Source: Mycobacterium sp. shizuoka-1 (lineage in GTDB: Bacteria > Actinomycetota > Actinomycetes > Mycobacteriales > Mycobacteriaceae). Taken from it: a stretch of DNA of 64,000 bases. The DNA is taken from positions 32,346 through 96,345 of the forward strand of contig NZ_BEWG01000001.1 of NCBI RefSeq assembly GCF_002723835.1. Direction: 5' to 3'. Within the stretch, counting starts at the first letter, position 1. Each line of letters begins with the position of its first letter. Below are positions 7,826 through 17,575 of the stretch, piece after piece. Below the pieces are notes generated by a model, which saw nothing but the letters and a program-made list of their open reading frames with translations, ran no database searches and was not told the origin of the DNA. The position numbers were made by a program, and so were the translations under genes.

Positions 7826-10129
7826 TCAGTCCTGCTTGGCGATCAGCCGTTTGAGCGCCACCTGGTCGGGGTTGAGCAGCTCGGCGATCCGGTCGTGGTT
7901 GACGTCGGCGACGATGATCTCGCCGACGTCCTTGTGGACGTCGCTGAAGATCCCGTGCGCCTTCATCTTGTCGGCCTGATAGATGTTGTCCTCGGTGGGC
8001 GTCACGTAATACACGGCGTCGGCCTTGAACCGGTGCACCATCCACAGGTGGATCAGTGTCATCAGGCGCTTCTGCCGCAGCTTCTCGGCGAAGGTGTTCT
8101 GGTCGCGCACGGTCAGGATGCTGCGACCGTGGCGGTCCTTGATCGGGTCGACGAGCACATTGGCCAACAGCTCTTCGTCGCCGCCGTCCTCCCGGGCCCC
8201 GTAGATGCCGAGCTCGAGCACCTCACCGCCGGCCCGGCGTGGCCGCAGGGACACCCGCAACTTCTCGCCGAGCTCGTAGTGTTCGCTCCACAGCGCCAGC
8301 CACTCTTCGAGGAGCTTCTTGGGCACCTCGGTCTGCACCAGGTGCTGGTGTTGTGTGGAGCCCTTGCCCATCGACTTCGTCGTGGCGGTGCGGCCCGACG
8401 ATGCTGCCAGCGCGGCGTCGCTACGCGGACCGCCGACCAGGGTTTGCGGTGTGCGGTAAGGGGATTCGACCAGCCGCATCTTGCGCTGCAGGCGAGCCAG
8501 TGCCAGCATGCCGTCCTGGCGCAGGGCGGTGGCGAACTCCTCGGCCGCCACGCCGTCGATCTGGTGACCGCCGTAGGTCATGAAGTTGAAGACGAAGCCC
8601 ATCTTGCCGAGTTCCTCGGGGAAGGCCCGCATATCCTCGTCGGTCATCCCGGTGGTGTCCCAGTTGAACGAGGGGGAGAGGTTGTAGGCCAGCATCTTGT
8701 CCGGGTAGACCGCGTGCACCGCCTCGGCGAATTCACGGGCGTCGGCCAGGTCGGCGGTCTTGGTCTCCATCCAGAGCAGATCCGCAAACGGTGCGGCAGC
8801 AAGGGATTTCGCAATGGCATACGGGATGCCGCCGCGCACCTGGTAGTAGCCCTCGGGGGTCTTGGCGCGCTCGGGATCCCACGCCGCGTCCACGCCGAGT
8901 TCGCGGGCCTTCTCCCGGGCGGCATACAGCGACGCGGTCTTGGCGAACTCCCGCCACTGCGCGGCGCTCATGTCGTGCGGTTCGCCTTCGGCCTCACGGA
9001 AGGTCAGAAGTTCGGCCACCGCGCCGCCGTAGGTGTCCAGTCCGGCGTCGTCCTGCCAGGCGTCGACGAACGCCGACTCCACCTTGTCGAACAGCGCGTC
9101 CAGCGAGTGCTCCCGGCCCTCGCGCCAGGCCGCGGCCTGCTCGGCGATCTGATCGGCGATGCCCTGGCGCTGCAGCCAGGCGTCGGCCACCGCGTATTCG
9201 CCCTCGGGCAACGCGTACAACAGGTGCCCGTTGAGCTCGGTGACACCCGCCTCGTAGAAGCGTCGCACCATCGCCAGGAAGCAGGACTTGTAGGGCGGCA
9301 CCTTGAGGTTCGTCGCTCCCAGCAGGAACGGCTGATCGCGCTCGTCGGCGCGGCTGTCGATCAGATTGGCCGCCTCGGCGTCGGTGCGGGCCACGATGAT
9401 TCCCGGCACCTTCATGATGTCGAGCTGGAAGCGGGCGGTGTTGAGTCGCTTGAGTTGCTCGTCGCTGGGCACCAGCACCTTGCCGCCCTGATGGCCGCAC
9501 TTCTTGGTGCCCGGACGCTGGTCCTCGATGTGATAGCCCGCCACGCCGGCCTCGACAAACCGCCGAATCAGGTTGCGCACGTGAGGATCTCCGCCGTGCC
9601 CCGTGTCGGCGTCGGCGATGATGAACGGCCGGTAGTCGACGGCAGGCGTGGCCGCCCGCTGCTCGGGTGTCATCTGCAACCGGAGATACTGCTGATTGCG
9701 GTCGGCGGTCAACAGCGCACGCACCAGACCGGCCGCCTCGTCGGGCACCTGGCTCAGCGGGTAGCTGGCGAGGTCGGGGCCGGGGTCCTCGGTGGTCGAG
9801 CCCTTCGCCGAGGTCGCCCAGCCGCCCAGGTAGATGCCCTCGATACCCATCCGCTTCATGGTCACCGCCTGGCCCGGCGAGTACGGGCCGAACGTGGTGA
9901 TGCTCTTCTTGGCGGCGAACAGCTCGCGCAGGCGCTGGTAGAACGCGGTGGAAGCCTCCCGCGCGACCGAGTAGTCGACCGGGATCGTGCCACGCTGTTC
10001 GACCACCTGGTTCGCGGTGTAGAGCCGGGTGATGCCCTCGAACCGCGGACTGTCGAAGTACTGCTGGGTGTCGGCGACCTCGCGTTGATGAGGCGATTGG
10101 GTCTGCGCGCCCGCTTCGATGATGGACAT
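7826..10129 (-). CDS. aceA: Isocitrate lyase 2 (long ICL)
   Basis: ATG 10129 ([13 protein letters not shown]), with GAGGAG ten bases upstream, gives 767 residues, close to the 766 of M. tuberculosis ICL2. The enzyme splits isocitrate into glyoxylate and succinate in the glyoxylate shunt, and also acts as methylisocitrate lyase in some mycobacteria. The catalytic loop KKCGH is visible with Cys211. Metal-site and substrate segments ([13 protein letters not shown]) are intact. About 200 extra C-terminal residues relative to the short ICL1 form the regulatory domain known in ICL2 to respond to acyl-CoA. It stands alone; a fatty acid/sterol diet fits the catabolic genes nearby. Confidence 0.95.
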   Translation of the reverse strand: MSIIEAGAQTQSPHQREVADTQQYFDSPRFEGITRLYTANQVVEQRGTIPVDYSVAREASTAFYQRLRELFAAKKSITTFGPYSPGQAVTMKRMGIEGIYLGGWATSAKGSTTEDPGPDLASYPLSQVPDEAAGLVRALLTADRNQQYLRLQMTPEQRAATPAVDYRPFIIADADTGHGGDPHVRNLIRRFVEAGVAGYHIEDQRPGTKKCGHQGGKVLVPSDEQLKRLNTARFQLDIMKVPGIIVARTDAEAANLIDSRADERDQPFLLGATNLKVPPYKSCFLAMVRRFYEAGVTELNGHLLYALPEGEYAVADAWLQRQGIADQIAEQAAAWREGREHSLDALFDKVESAFVDAWQDDAGLDTYGGAVAELLTFREAEGEPHDMSAAQWREFAKTASLYAAREKARELGVDAAWDPERAKTPEGYYQVRGGIPYAIAKSLAAAPFADLLWMETKTADLADAREFAEAVHAVYPDKMLAYNLSPSFNWDTTGMTDEDMRAFPEELGKMGFVFNFMTYGGHQIDGVAAEEFATALRQDGMLALARLQRKMRLVESPYRTPQTLVGGPRSDAALAASSGRTATTKSMGKGSTQHQHLVQTEVPKKLLEEWLALWSEHYELGEKLRVSLRPRRAGGEVLELGIYGAREDGGDEELLANVLVDPIKDRHGRSILTVRDQNTFAEKLRQKRLMTLIHLWMVHRFKADAVYYVTPTEDNIYQADKMKAHGIFSDVHKDVGEIIVADVNHDRIAELLNPDQVALKRLIAKQD

Positions 10130-10579
10130 GGATCTCACGCTCCTCGCTGAGCTGTTTCCCGCCGGCGACAACCCCCGGACGACGATCTCGATTATCCCGA
10201 CTCCGTCGCCGGCTGTTGTCGGTTTGGCCCACCACCGGCCGCCGGCGTCGGCGTCGTTCCGCGGCCTGGTGTCAGCAACTCGCGGCATGCGCGGTGCCCA
10301 GCAAATTCGAGACGGGAATTCCGACGGTGGTGTGCGCCGATCGCATGGATATCGGGGGAGGAGTCCGGAATTGGTTATGCACGAGCGACTTTCGCTGACG
10401 CAATTCTGTCCGGCTATTTATTGACGATTGTGACAGAATAATTCGATGACCGAGCCGATGGCGAATTGTGCCGATGCCGCTCACGCCATTTCGAAATCAG
10501 GTACATTCCTGTGGTCCGCCGCACTGTCGGAGGTGAGTGTGGCGGGGTCGTTCCGCTGGGGTCGGGGTGAGGAGGCGAC
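10130..10579. other. 450-bp intergenic region between aceA and the mce gene
   Basis: The region separates two divergent transcripts. On the minus strand a GATAAT hexamer (plus-strand ATTATC, 10191-10196) could be the -10 box for aceA, about 60 bases from its start, but the -35 is poor. On the plus strand AATAAT (10437-10442) lies in an AT-richer patch that could drive the mce gene; a TTGACG at 10421 is too close to serve as its -35. A 65-codon plus-strand frame from 10446 lacks a ribosome site and I do not call it. Confidence 0.35.
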
Positions 10580-10633
10580 ATGTCCGGCCACAGGCCGTGG
10601 GATGACGACCCCGACCGTTGGGTATCGCCGTGA
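10580..10633 (+). CDS. 17-codon upstream reading frame, possible leader peptide coupled to the mce gene
   Basis: GAGGAGG at 10568-10574 is a strong ribosome site five bases before ATG 10580. The frame encodes MSGHRPWDDDPDRWVSP and its TGA (10631-10633) overlaps the GTG start (10630) of the MceA-like gene as GTGA. The mce gene has no convincing ribosome site of its own at that position, so translation is likely to reach it by coupling. It could be a true leader peptide, a small conserved protein or the relic of a longer upstream gene. No function is assigned. Confidence 0.45.
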   Translation: MSGHRPWDDDPDRWVSP

Positions 10634-11829
10634 GCCGGCGTGAACGGCCACCGCTGAAGACCGCCGGTGCGCTGTTCCTGGTCCTGATCGTCGGCGTGGT
10701 CACGCTGATCTATCTGCAGTTCCGGGGTGACCTGTCGCCGAGCGCGACGTTGACGATGGTCTCCAAGCGCGCCGGCCTGGTGATGGATGCGGGATCGAAG
10801 GTGACCTACAACGGGGTCATCATCGGGCGGGTGGCCAAGGTCGCCGAGGCCGAGCGCGACGGTCGGACGATCGCCAAGGTGACCCTCGACGTCGATCCCC
10901 GCTATCTGGCCAGCATTCCGTCCAACGTGCATGCCGACATCAAGGCCAGCACGGTCTTCGGCAACAAATACGTCGCACTGACCACGCCGAAGAACCCGGC
11001 GTCGACCCGGCTGTCCAGCTCCGACATCATCGACGCGTCGACGGTCACCACCGAGTTCAACACCCTCTTCGAGACCGTCACGTCGATCGCCGAGAAGGTC
11101 GACCCGGTCAAGCTCAACCTGACGCTGTCGGCGACCGCCGAGGCGCTGAGCGGACTGGGCACCAAGTTCGGCCGGTCCTTGGTGAACGGTAACGCCGTGC
11201 TCGACGACATCAACCCGCAGATGCCGCAGATCCGCCGCAACGTGGTGGGTCTGGCCGATCTTGCCGACGTCTACACCAAGGCCAGCCCGGATCTGTGGAG
11301 TGCGCTGGACAATCTGGCCACCACCGCACACTCGCTGAATGCCCAGCAGAAGGACATCGACGCTGCGCTGCTGGCTTCGATCGGATTCGGCAACACCGGC
11401 GCGGACATCTTCGAACGCAGCAGCCCCTACTTCGTGCGCGCGATGTCGGATCTGATCCCCAGTACCCGGCTGCTCGACAAGTACAGCCCCGAATTCTTCT
11501 GTGGCATCCGCAACATCGCGCAGGCGGCGCCGGCCGCGCTGGAGGCCTTCGGCGGCAACGGTTATTCGCTCAACACGGTGACCGAGATCGTCGGGGCACC
11601 GAATCCCTACGTCTATCCCGACAATCTGCCCAGGACCAACGGCCAGGGCGGGCCCGGCGGGGCACCGGGGTGCTGGCAGACGATCGACCGGAACTTCTGG
11701 CCGGCGCCTTACCTGGTGGTCGACGACGGTGCCTCGCTGGCGCCCTACAACCACTTCGAACTCGGCCAGCCGCTGCTCACCGAATATGTCTGGGGCCGCC
11801 AGGTCGGGGAGAACACGATCAACCCGTGA
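10630..11829 (+). CDS. Orphan MceA-like (mammalian cell entry family) protein
   Basis: The 399-residue product starts at GTG 10630 (VSRRERPPLKTAG); TTG 10618 is an alternative. A single N-terminal transmembrane segment (ALFLVLIVGVVTLIYL) is followed by an MlaD/MCE beta-barrel domain at about residues 35-115 (KRAGLVMDAGSKVTYNGVIIGRV) and a long helical region. The C-terminus, with NPYVYPDNLPR and VWGRQVGENTINP, is typical of MceA subunits. Complete mce operons have two YrbE permeases and six Mce proteins; here there is only one, so it is either a stand-alone subunit or serves another Mce complex. Expected role: lipid uptake across the cell envelope. Confidence 0.85.
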   Translation: MSRRERPPLKTAGALFLVLIVGVVTLIYLQFRGDLSPSATLTMVSKRAGLVMDAGSKVTYNGVIIGRVAKVAEAERDGRTIAKVTLDVDPRYLASIPSNVHADIKASTVFGNKYVALTTPKNPASTRLSSSDIIDASTVTTEFNTLFETVTSIAEKVDPVKLNLTLSATAEALSGLGTKFGRSLVNGNAVLDDINPQMPQIRRNVVGLADLADVYTKASPDLWSALDNLATTAHSLNAQQKDIDAALLASIGFGNTGADIFERSSPYFVRAMSDLIPSTRLLDKYSPEFFCGIRNIAQAAPAALEAFGGNGYSLNTVTEIVGAPNPYVYPDNLPRTNGQGGPGGAPGCWQTIDRNFWPAPYLVVDDGASLAPYNHFELGQPLLTEYVWGRQVGENTINP

Positions 11830-11906
11830 CGGCGGCAGATCGGGTGATCCGACCCGACGTCGCGCGGTCCGCGGTTACCCTGAGCCGGGCCAACTGAGGG
11901 GGCTGA

Positions 11907-12122
<216 letters not shown>

Positions 12123-13538
12123 GTGCCGCTGCGGCGCAGCCTCACCGTCTGGTCGGCGGTCGGGGTGTCGGTGGCTCTGATGGCCCCGTCGATGGCGATC
12201 AACATCAATCCGCAAGGCACCGCCGCCGCTGTGGGCCGGGCGGTGCCGCTGGCCTTTCTGCTGGCCAGCGTCGGCGTTCTGCTGATCGCGCACACCTTCG
12301 TCCGGCTGTCGCAGCGGTTCAGCCACGCCGGCAGCGTGTACGCGTTCGTCGGCCTCACGCTCGGGCCGCGCGCAGGGAGCGTCGCAGGCTGGCTCAACGC
12401 GGGTACCTACGTGTTCTACGGCGTGGTCACGTCCACCGCCGCAGGCATCTTCCTGACCGATCTGGCGCGCACGGTGGCCGCTCCCCGCGAATTGCCGGAC
12501 TGGGTGGCCTACCTGTTCGCCTGGCTGGTGCTCGCCGCGGTGTGGTGGCTCTCGGTCCGTGAGATCCGTGGTGGCACAACGCTGTTGCTGATCACCGAAG
12601 GCCTGACGATCCTGCTGATCCTGGTGGTCGCCGCGATCACGCTCGGGAAGCTGATCACCGGACATACTCCCGGCGGGCGGGGAGTGGACATGTCGGTGTT
12701 CACCGTCGCCTCGGGCACCTCGGTGTCGACGGTGTTCCTCGGCGTGGTCTTCGGGTTCCTGTCGTTCGCCGGTTTCGAGGCCGCGGCCACCCTCGGCGAA
12801 GAGACGCAAGACCCGCGGCGCAACATTCCCCGGGCCATTCTGGGCACTGCGCTTTTCGGCGGGGTGTTCTTCGTCGTGGTCACGGCCATCGAGATGATGG
12901 CCTTCGGCACCGATGCCGACGGTGTGGCGGCTTTCGTGAAATCCGAAGCGCTGATGGGTGATATCGCGCAGCAATACGTCAGCCCGTGGCTGGCGTATGT
13001 GATCGTCGTCGGTGCGACGTTCAGCGCAGCGGCGTGCTGTCTGGCCAGTGTCGTCGGTGCCAGCCGGCTGATCTTCGCGCTGAGCCGTGACGGGTTGGGC
13101 CCACGACCGCTGGCTGCTGTGCATCCCGGCCGCAACGTTCCGCACCTCGCCGCGACCGCGAGCGTGGTGCTGGTGGCCGCGATCCAGGCGGGCGGCGCGG
13201 TGGTGTTGCGGGCCAAGCCCTTCGACGTCTTCAGCATTGCGGCGACGGCCGGCACCCTGATCCTGCTGGTGGCGTACGCGCTGACGACCCTGGGCGCTGT
13301 TCGGCTGTTGTTCCTCGGCGCGGGTGGTCACATCCGCAAGAGCGAAGTGGTGATCCCGGTACTCGGTCTGGCGCTGCTGGGATACACCCTGTACCGCAAC
13401 GTCATTCCGTGGCCACAAGGAAGTGCGCTGTGGGGTCCGGGGTTGGCCGTCGCCGTGCTGATCGGCGTAGGTGTCGCTGTGCTCTCCCGCCCCGCCGCGG
13501 CCCGCGAGGCCGGGGCGAAACTGGCCGCGCAGCGTTAG
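12123..13538 (+). CDS. APC-superfamily amino acid/polyamine permease
   Basis: This GTG-initiated protein of 471 residues begins immediately after the ferredoxin stop. It has about 12 hydrophobic segments. The first helix (LTVWSAVGVSVALMAPSMAI) and the segment GFLSFAGFEAAATLGEETQDPRRNIPRAI are characteristic of the APC family, including the conserved E-E-x-x-x-P-x-x-x-I/P motif after helix 6. Likely a proton-coupled amino acid or amine importer; substrate unknown. Its end overlaps the convergent NlpC-like gene by four bases. Confidence 0.85.
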   Translation: MPLRRSLTVWSAVGVSVALMAPSMAININPQGTAAAVGRAVPLAFLLASVGVLLIAHTFVRLSQRFSHAGSVYAFVGLTLGPRAGSVAGWLNAGTYVFYGVVTSTAAGIFLTDLARTVAAPRELPDWVAYLFAWLVLAAVWWLSVREIRGGTTLLLITEGLTILLILVVAAITLGKLITGHTPGGRGVDMSVFTVASGTSVSTVFLGVVFGFLSFAGFEAAATLGEETQDPRRNIPRAILGTALFGGVFFVVVTAIEMMAFGTDADGVAAFVKSEALMGDIAQQYVSPWLAYVIVVGATFSAAACCLASVVGASRLIFALSRDGLGPRPLAAVHPGRNVPHLAATASVVLVAAIQAGGAVVLRAKPFDVFSIAATAGTLILLVAYALTTLGAVRLLFLGAGGHIRKSEVVIPVLGLALLGYTLYRNVIPWPQGSALWGPGLAVAVLIGVGVAVLSRPAAAREAGAKLAAQR

Positions 13539-14074
13539 GCGGGCTGGGGGACGGAGTCTGCCGGCGGCGGCGCGATCTGGGCGTCGGCCGGGACGATGGC
13601 GCCGGCCGGCGCGGGGGCGTCCGGAGCAGGGGCCTCGGTGGGTGCCGGCGGCGGCGGTGCGTCGGGTGCCGGCGGCGGGGCGAGCGGATCGGTCATCTCG
13701 TCGGCCGGCATCGGCAGGTACATGTGGTGGGTGAACTGCGGCTGGTAGGCACCGCCGCCACCGATGCGGACGCCACCGCCCTCCCCGCTGGACACCGGGG
13801 TGCCGTCGGGCAGCGTGACCGCGGTGTGGCGGCCGTTCCAGCCGATCACCAGAGAGTTGGGCGCGGTTCCGTAATGAAACCCGCGGGCGAGCAGGGCGGC
13901 TTCCTCGTTGCCGGTGTGGAACCGGCTGCCGAACGCGGGCCTACCGGTGGCCACATTGGACACCCAGGAAGCCAGCCCTGAGCAGTCGGTGCCGGCCGGA
14001 CTGTCCCCACCGGGGATGTACGGCGTACCCGACACCTGACTGATCAGGGTCATCAACGTCGCGATTGCAAACAT
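13535..14074 (-). CDS. NlpC/P60-like peptidoglycan hydrolase with proline/alanine-rich tail
   Basis: ATG 14074 gives 179 residues; an upstream in-frame extension to 14161 exists but runs through AT-rich DNA with no good ribosome site. The core has the catalytic cysteine in TDCSGLASWV, preceded by TPYIPGGDSPAG as in NlpC/P60 enzymes, and a candidate catalytic His in NGRHTAV. The last 50 or so residues are a low-complexity Pro/Ala repeat. There is no convincing signal peptide before the domain, which is odd for a wall hydrolase and leaves export unexplained. A mycobacteriophage-lysin-like origin is conceivable. Confidence 0.68.
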   Translation of the reverse strand: MFAIATLMTLISQVSGTPYIPGGDSPAGTDCSGLASWVSNVATGRPAFGSRFHTGNEEAALLARGFHYGTAPNSLVIGWNGRHTAVTLPDGTPVSSGEGGGVRIGGGGAYQPQFTHHMYLPMPADEMTDPLAPPPAPDAPPPPAPTEAPAPDAPAPAGAIVPADAQIAPPPADSVPQPA

Positions 14075-14141
14075 GTGGCCGAAAGTAACAACTAATTTGC
14101 GCGCGTACCAAAGTCTGTGCTTTCCACCACGTTTCGCAAAT

Positions 14142-14158
14142 TTGTGTGTCCCACACAA
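14142..14158. promoter_or_regulatory. Perfect inverted repeat in the 311-bp gap upstream of the NlpC-like gene
   Basis: TTGTGTG-TCC-CACACAA has seven-base perfect arms around a three-base centre. It lies 68 bases upstream of the NlpC-like start in the gap 14075-14385, which is visibly AT-richer than its surroundings. It may be a repressor or activator site, or an RNA hairpin in the leader. I checked the gap for a c-di-AMP (ydaO) riboswitch, which often precedes actinobacterial wall hydrolases, and do not see its conserved elements. The rest of the gap holds nothing I can name. Confidence 0.45.
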
Positions 14159-14385
14159 CAATTACCGTGATAAATCAGAACTGAATCGGCTGATGCGACT
14201 TTGCGCGATGTGCGAATTAAACGACATCACAACATATTTCGGCAAGTCTGGTCTGCCGGACATGCGAAGGCCGAGTGTTCGACACCAGTGCTGGTGGCCG
14301 CTCGTCGTGATACGGATGTGACGACTTGATCGATTCAGGCGAGGTCAAAACGGTGCGGCGCCGTGACCGCGGAGCGCACTCGGCG

Positions 14386-15297
14386 CTAACCGTCGGCGCG
14401 TACCTGGTCCTTGACCGCCGGCACGATCGGCGGGGCGGTCCGCCAGTTGGGCAGGCCGTCGGACTCCAGGCCGACCGGCCAGCCGTTTTCGTGCACCTGA
14501 GCCCAGTGCGAGTGGTTGAGCTGGTGCAGCGTGAAGCAGGCGTTCAGCGAGTTGTAGAAGCCCATGTTGTCGACCGTCTGGTTGACCGCTTCCTTGGCCA
14601 GCAGCGCCGCCATCGTCGGCACCTCGGCGATCCGGCGGGCGAACGCGAGCGTCTTGTCGGCCAGCTCGTCCTGTGGAAAGACCTTCGAGATCATGCCCAG
14701 TTGATAGGCCTCGTCGACGGTCATCGCGTCGCCGGTGAGCATCAGCTCCTTGGTCTTGCGAGGTCCGAACTCCCAGGGGTGGGCGAAGTACTCGACACCG
14801 CACATGCCCAGCCGGGTGCCCACCACGTCGGCGAACCGGGTGCCCTCGGCCGCCACGATCAGGTCGCAGGCCCACATCAGCATCAGCGCCGCCGCGTAGA
14901 CATCGCCGTGCACCTGGGCGATGGTGATCTTGCGCAGGTCGCGCCAGCGGCGGGTGTTGGCGAAGAAGTGCTGCCACTCCTGCAGCATCAGGCTCTCCGC
15001 GCCGTGGCGGGTGCCTCCGTTGACCTGATAGCTGGGGTGCTGGTCGGGGCCGGGGGTGAACTCGGCGCGCGACACCGACGAGCCGAGATCGTGGCCGGAG
15101 GAGAACATCGGACCGTGTCCGCCCAGAATCACCACCCGGACCGTGTCGTCGGCCTCGGCCCGTAGGAAGGCCTCGTTGAGCTCCACCAGCAGGCCACGGT
15201 TCTGGGCATTGCGCGCCTCGGGCCGGTTGAGCATGATGCGGGCGATACGCCCCTCGTCGAGGTCTTCGTAGGTGATGAAGCGGTAATCGGTCGACAT
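14386..15297 (-). CDS. Enoyl-CoA hydratase/isomerase family protein
   Basis: This 303-residue crotonase-fold protein begins MSTDYRFITYEDLDEGRIARIMLNRPEARNAQN. The oxyanion-hole regions are GPMFSSGHDLG and the AQVHGDVYAAALMLMWACDLIVAAE stretch. The usual second catalytic Glu context is altered (LGMCGVEYFAHPWEFG), so the reaction within the superfamily is uncertain. It is the last gene of the minus-strand arm of the GntR divergon, 29 bases after an acyl-CoA ligase, and would hydrate or rearrange an unsaturated CoA ester made by the acyl-CoA dehydrogenases encoded on the other arm. Confidence 0.85.
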   Translation of the reverse strand: MSTDYRFITYEDLDEGRIARIMLNRPEARNAQNRGLLVELNEAFLRAEADDTVRVVILGGHGPMFSSGHDLGSSVSRAEFTPGPDQHPSYQVNGGTRHGAESLMLQEWQHFFANTRRWRDLRKITIAQVHGDVYAAALMLMWACDLIVAAEGTRFADVVGTRLGMCGVEYFAHPWEFGPRKTKELMLTGDAMTVDEAYQLGMISKVFPQDELADKTLAFARRIAEVPTMAALLAKEAVNQTVDNMGFYNSLNACFTLHQLNHSHWAQVHENGWPVGLESDGLPNWRTAPPIVPAVKDQVRADG

Positions 15298-15326
15298 ATC
15301 GGCATTCTATGCAGAGGAGAACGGGG

Positions 15327-16796
15327 TTACCCGAGCCGGGCGCGCAACTCGCGCTTGAGCACCTTGCCATAGCTGTTCTTGGGCAGGTCGTCGACGAAGA
15401 CATAGCGCTTCGGGCGCTTGAAGCGGGCGATCCGGTCGAGCAGGTGAGCGTCGAGTTCGTCCTCGGCCGCCCCGCCGACAACGAAGGCCACGACCACCTC
15501 GCCCCACTCCTCGTCCGCCGCGCCCACCACAGCGGCCTCCGTCACGCCCGGATGCTCCAGCAGCGCTTCCTCCACCTCCCGGGGATAGATGTTGCTTCCT
15601 CCGCTGATCACCACGTCCTTGGACCGGTCCCGCAGCGTCAGGTAACCGTGCCGGTCGAAGGAGCCCAGATCGCCGGTGTGCAGCCAGCCGTCTCTGAGCG
15701 TGTCACTGGTCGCGGGGGCGTTGTTCCAGTACCCGGACATCACCACGTCCCCGCGGCAGACGATCTCGCCGACTTCGCCCGCCTCGACCGGGACCCCGTC
15801 GTGGCCCACTACCGCGACCTCGACGCCGGAACGTGGATAGCCCACCGAGCCGAGGACGGTGTCGTCGGACGACGAATGATCGGCGCGGCGCAATCCGGTG
15901 ATGGTCATCGGCGACTCGCCCTGGCCGTAGATCTGGGCGAAGACCGGTCCGAACGCCGTCATCGCCTTCTTGAGGCCGTCCACGTACATCGGGCCGCCGC
16001 CGTAGACGATCGTTCGCAGCGAGGCGGGGGCGGCCCGCCCGGTTCCGACCAGTCGCTGGATCATGGTGGGCGCCAGAAACGCCGACGATCCGGGATGCGC
16101 GGCGCACAGGTCGAGGAACTCGTCGGGATCGAACGCCCCGGAGGCGGGCACGACCTGGCGCGCGCCGCGCAGCACGTAGGGCGCCAGATAGAGCCCCGAC
16201 CCGTGCGACATCGGCGCGGCATGGAGCAGAGCGCACGTCTCGTCGGGGGAGTCGATATCGGCCAGATGCGCCACGGTCATCGCGGTGAGGTTGCGATGCG
16301 ACAGCATGGCTCCTTTGGAGCGACCGGTGGTGCCGCTGGTGTAGAAGAGCCAGGCCAGCGCCGACGGATCGGTGGCGGGCACCGTCGCCGGTACGCCGCC
16401 GAAGAGCTGCTCGTAATCCGGGCCGCCGATGACCTCCACCACCATCGACGCCCGCGGGGTCAGTTCGGCGGCGATCTTCGGTGACGCGAATACGGTTGCC
16501 GCAGAGCAGTCGTCGAGGATCTGCCCCATCTCTCGCGGATGAAGCTTGGCGTTGATCGGCACGAGTACGCACTGCGCCGCCCACACCCCGTAGAAGATTT
16601 CGACGATCTCCGACCGGTTCTCGCTGGCGATCGCGATCCGCTCCCCAGGCGGGTACCTGCGGCGAAGTGCGGCCGCCAGGCGCAGCGCACGCTCGTGGAG
16701 TTCGTGCCAGGTGTACACCTGACGGTCGCCGAGGTAGACCGCGCCGCGGTCGCCGAATCGAGCGGCGGCCTGATCTAGCGTGGCGAACAGGTTCAC
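15327..16796 (-). CDS. Acyl-CoA synthetase (class I adenylate-forming, FadD-like)
   Basis: The start is GTG 16796 ([15 protein letters not shown]), sharing bases with the upstream SDR stop as GTGA. The product of 489 residues has the ATP-binding motif [11 protein letters not shown], the adenylation motif YGQGESPMT, the hinge GWLHTGDLG and the catalytic lysine segment [11 protein letters not shown]. It would activate a carboxylic acid to its CoA thioester with ATP. It is the second ligase in this arm; two ligases suggest that two different acids, such as the entry substrate and a shortened or ring-opened intermediate, must be activated. Confidence 0.9.
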   Translation of the reverse strand: MNLFATLDQAAARFGDRGAVYLGDRQVYTWHELHERALRLAAALRRRYPPGERIAIASENRSEIVEIFYGVWAAQCVLVPINAKLHPREMGQILDDCSAATVFASPKIAAELTPRASMVVEVIGGPDYEQLFGGVPATVPATDPSALAWLFYTSGTTGRSKGAMLSHRNLTAMTVAHLADIDSPDETCALLHAAPMSHGSGLYLAPYVLRGARQVVPASGAFDPDEFLDLCAAHPGSSAFLAPTMIQRLVGTGRAAPASLRTIVYGGGPMYVDGLKKAMTAFGPVFAQIYGQGESPMTITGLRRADHSSSDDTVLGSVGYPRSGVEVAVVGHDGVPVEAGEVGEIVCRGDVVMSGYWNNAPATSDTLRDGWLHTGDLGSFDRHGYLTLRDRSKDVVISGGSNIYPREVEEALLEHPGVTEAAVVGAADEEWGEVVVAFVVGGAAEDELDAHLLDRIARFKRPKRYVFVDDLPKNSYGKVLKRELRARLG

Positions 16797-17575
16797 TCGG
16801 CGACCCAGTGCGAGGACAACGCGTGCTCCGACAGATACTTCGTGGAGCTCCAGCCGCCGTCCACCACGATGGTCTGACCGTTGATGAAACTGCCTGCCGG
16901 TGAGCACAGGAACGCCACCGTGCCGGCGACGTCCTCGACCCGCCCCAGCCGCGGATACGGCGTCATCTCGGTGTTGATCTTGCGGAACCGCTCGTCGTCG
17001 AGGCGCTGGGCGACCATCGGAGTCACCGTGACTCCCGGGGCCACCGCATTGCTCCGGATCCCTTGCGCCCCATACTGACACGCGATGTGCAGGGTGAGCG
17101 CGGTCAGACCGCCCTTGGCGGCAGAATAGGCGCCGCCCCGAAGACCGCCGACCACCGCGAACGTCGAGGTGACGTTGATGATGGCCGAGCCGGGACGCAT
17201 GTGCGGGATAACCTCGCGCGCCAGCCGGAACGGCGCTCGCAACATGACACCGAGGAAGTAATCCAGCGACTCGTCGTCGGTTTCGTGCAGTGGCTTCGGG
17301 CTGCCGACCCCGGCGTTGTTCACCAGCACGTCGATGCGACCCCACCGCGACACCGCGAGATCGACGATCCGCCGTGGGGCGTCGTCGTCGGTGAGGTCCA
17401 CGGCCAGCGTGGCCACCCGGTCGGGGTCGCCGATCGCCTCGGCCAGTGCGTTCAGCCGGCCGGCGTCACGCCCGGTGCCGACCACCGCCATGCCTGCCGT
17501 GGCGAGTGTTATGGCGCAGGCAAATCCGATTCCGCTACTCGCACCGGTCACCACTGCTACCTGTACATCATTCAT
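16793..17575 (-). CDS. Short-chain dehydrogenase/reductase
   Basis: ATG 17575 ([17 protein letters not shown]) overlaps the upstream ligase stop by eight bases. The 260-residue protein has the cofactor loop TGASSGIG, the NNAG motif (VLVNNAGVG), and the catalytic Tyr/Lys in AYSAAKGG. The C-terminus with [28 protein letters not shown] is the usual SDR substrate end with a short extension. It likely oxidises a hydroxyl on a CoA-bound or free intermediate of the pathway encoded by the divergon. Confidence 0.9.
   Translation of the reverse strand: MNDVQVAVVTGASSGIGFACAITLATAGMAVVGTGRDAGRLNALAEAIGDPDRVATLAVDLTDDDAPRRIVDLAVSRWGRIDVLVNNAGVGSPKPLHETDDESLDYFLGVMLRAPFRLAREVIPHMRPGSAIINVTSTFAVVGGLRGGAYSAAKGGLTALTLHIACQYGAQGIRSNAVAPGVTVTPMVAQRLDDERFRKINTEMTPYPRLGRVEDVAGTVAFLCSPAGSFINGQTIVVDGGWSSTKYLSEHALSSHWVAE

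Noticed and set aside
7796..10150. A 784-codon open frame on the plus strand opposite isocitrate lyase 2
   Set aside because: It is the antisense shadow of a conserved gene in high-GC DNA; its protein is His/Val/Leu-rich with no recognisable domain.
10130..10560. RamB- or GlxR-type regulatory sites upstream of isocitrate lyase
   Set aside because: No convincing match to AAACTTTGCAAA-type or TGTGA-N6-TCACA sequences was found.
10446..10643. A 65-codon plus-strand frame upstream of the mce gene
   Set aside because: No ribosome site, no recognisable features, and it overlaps the better supported 17-codon frame and the mce start in another frame.
14075..14330. Possible c-di-AMP (ydaO) riboswitch before the NlpC-like gene
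   Set aside because: The gene type made it worth checking, but the conserved core elements of that riboswitch are not visible in the leader.
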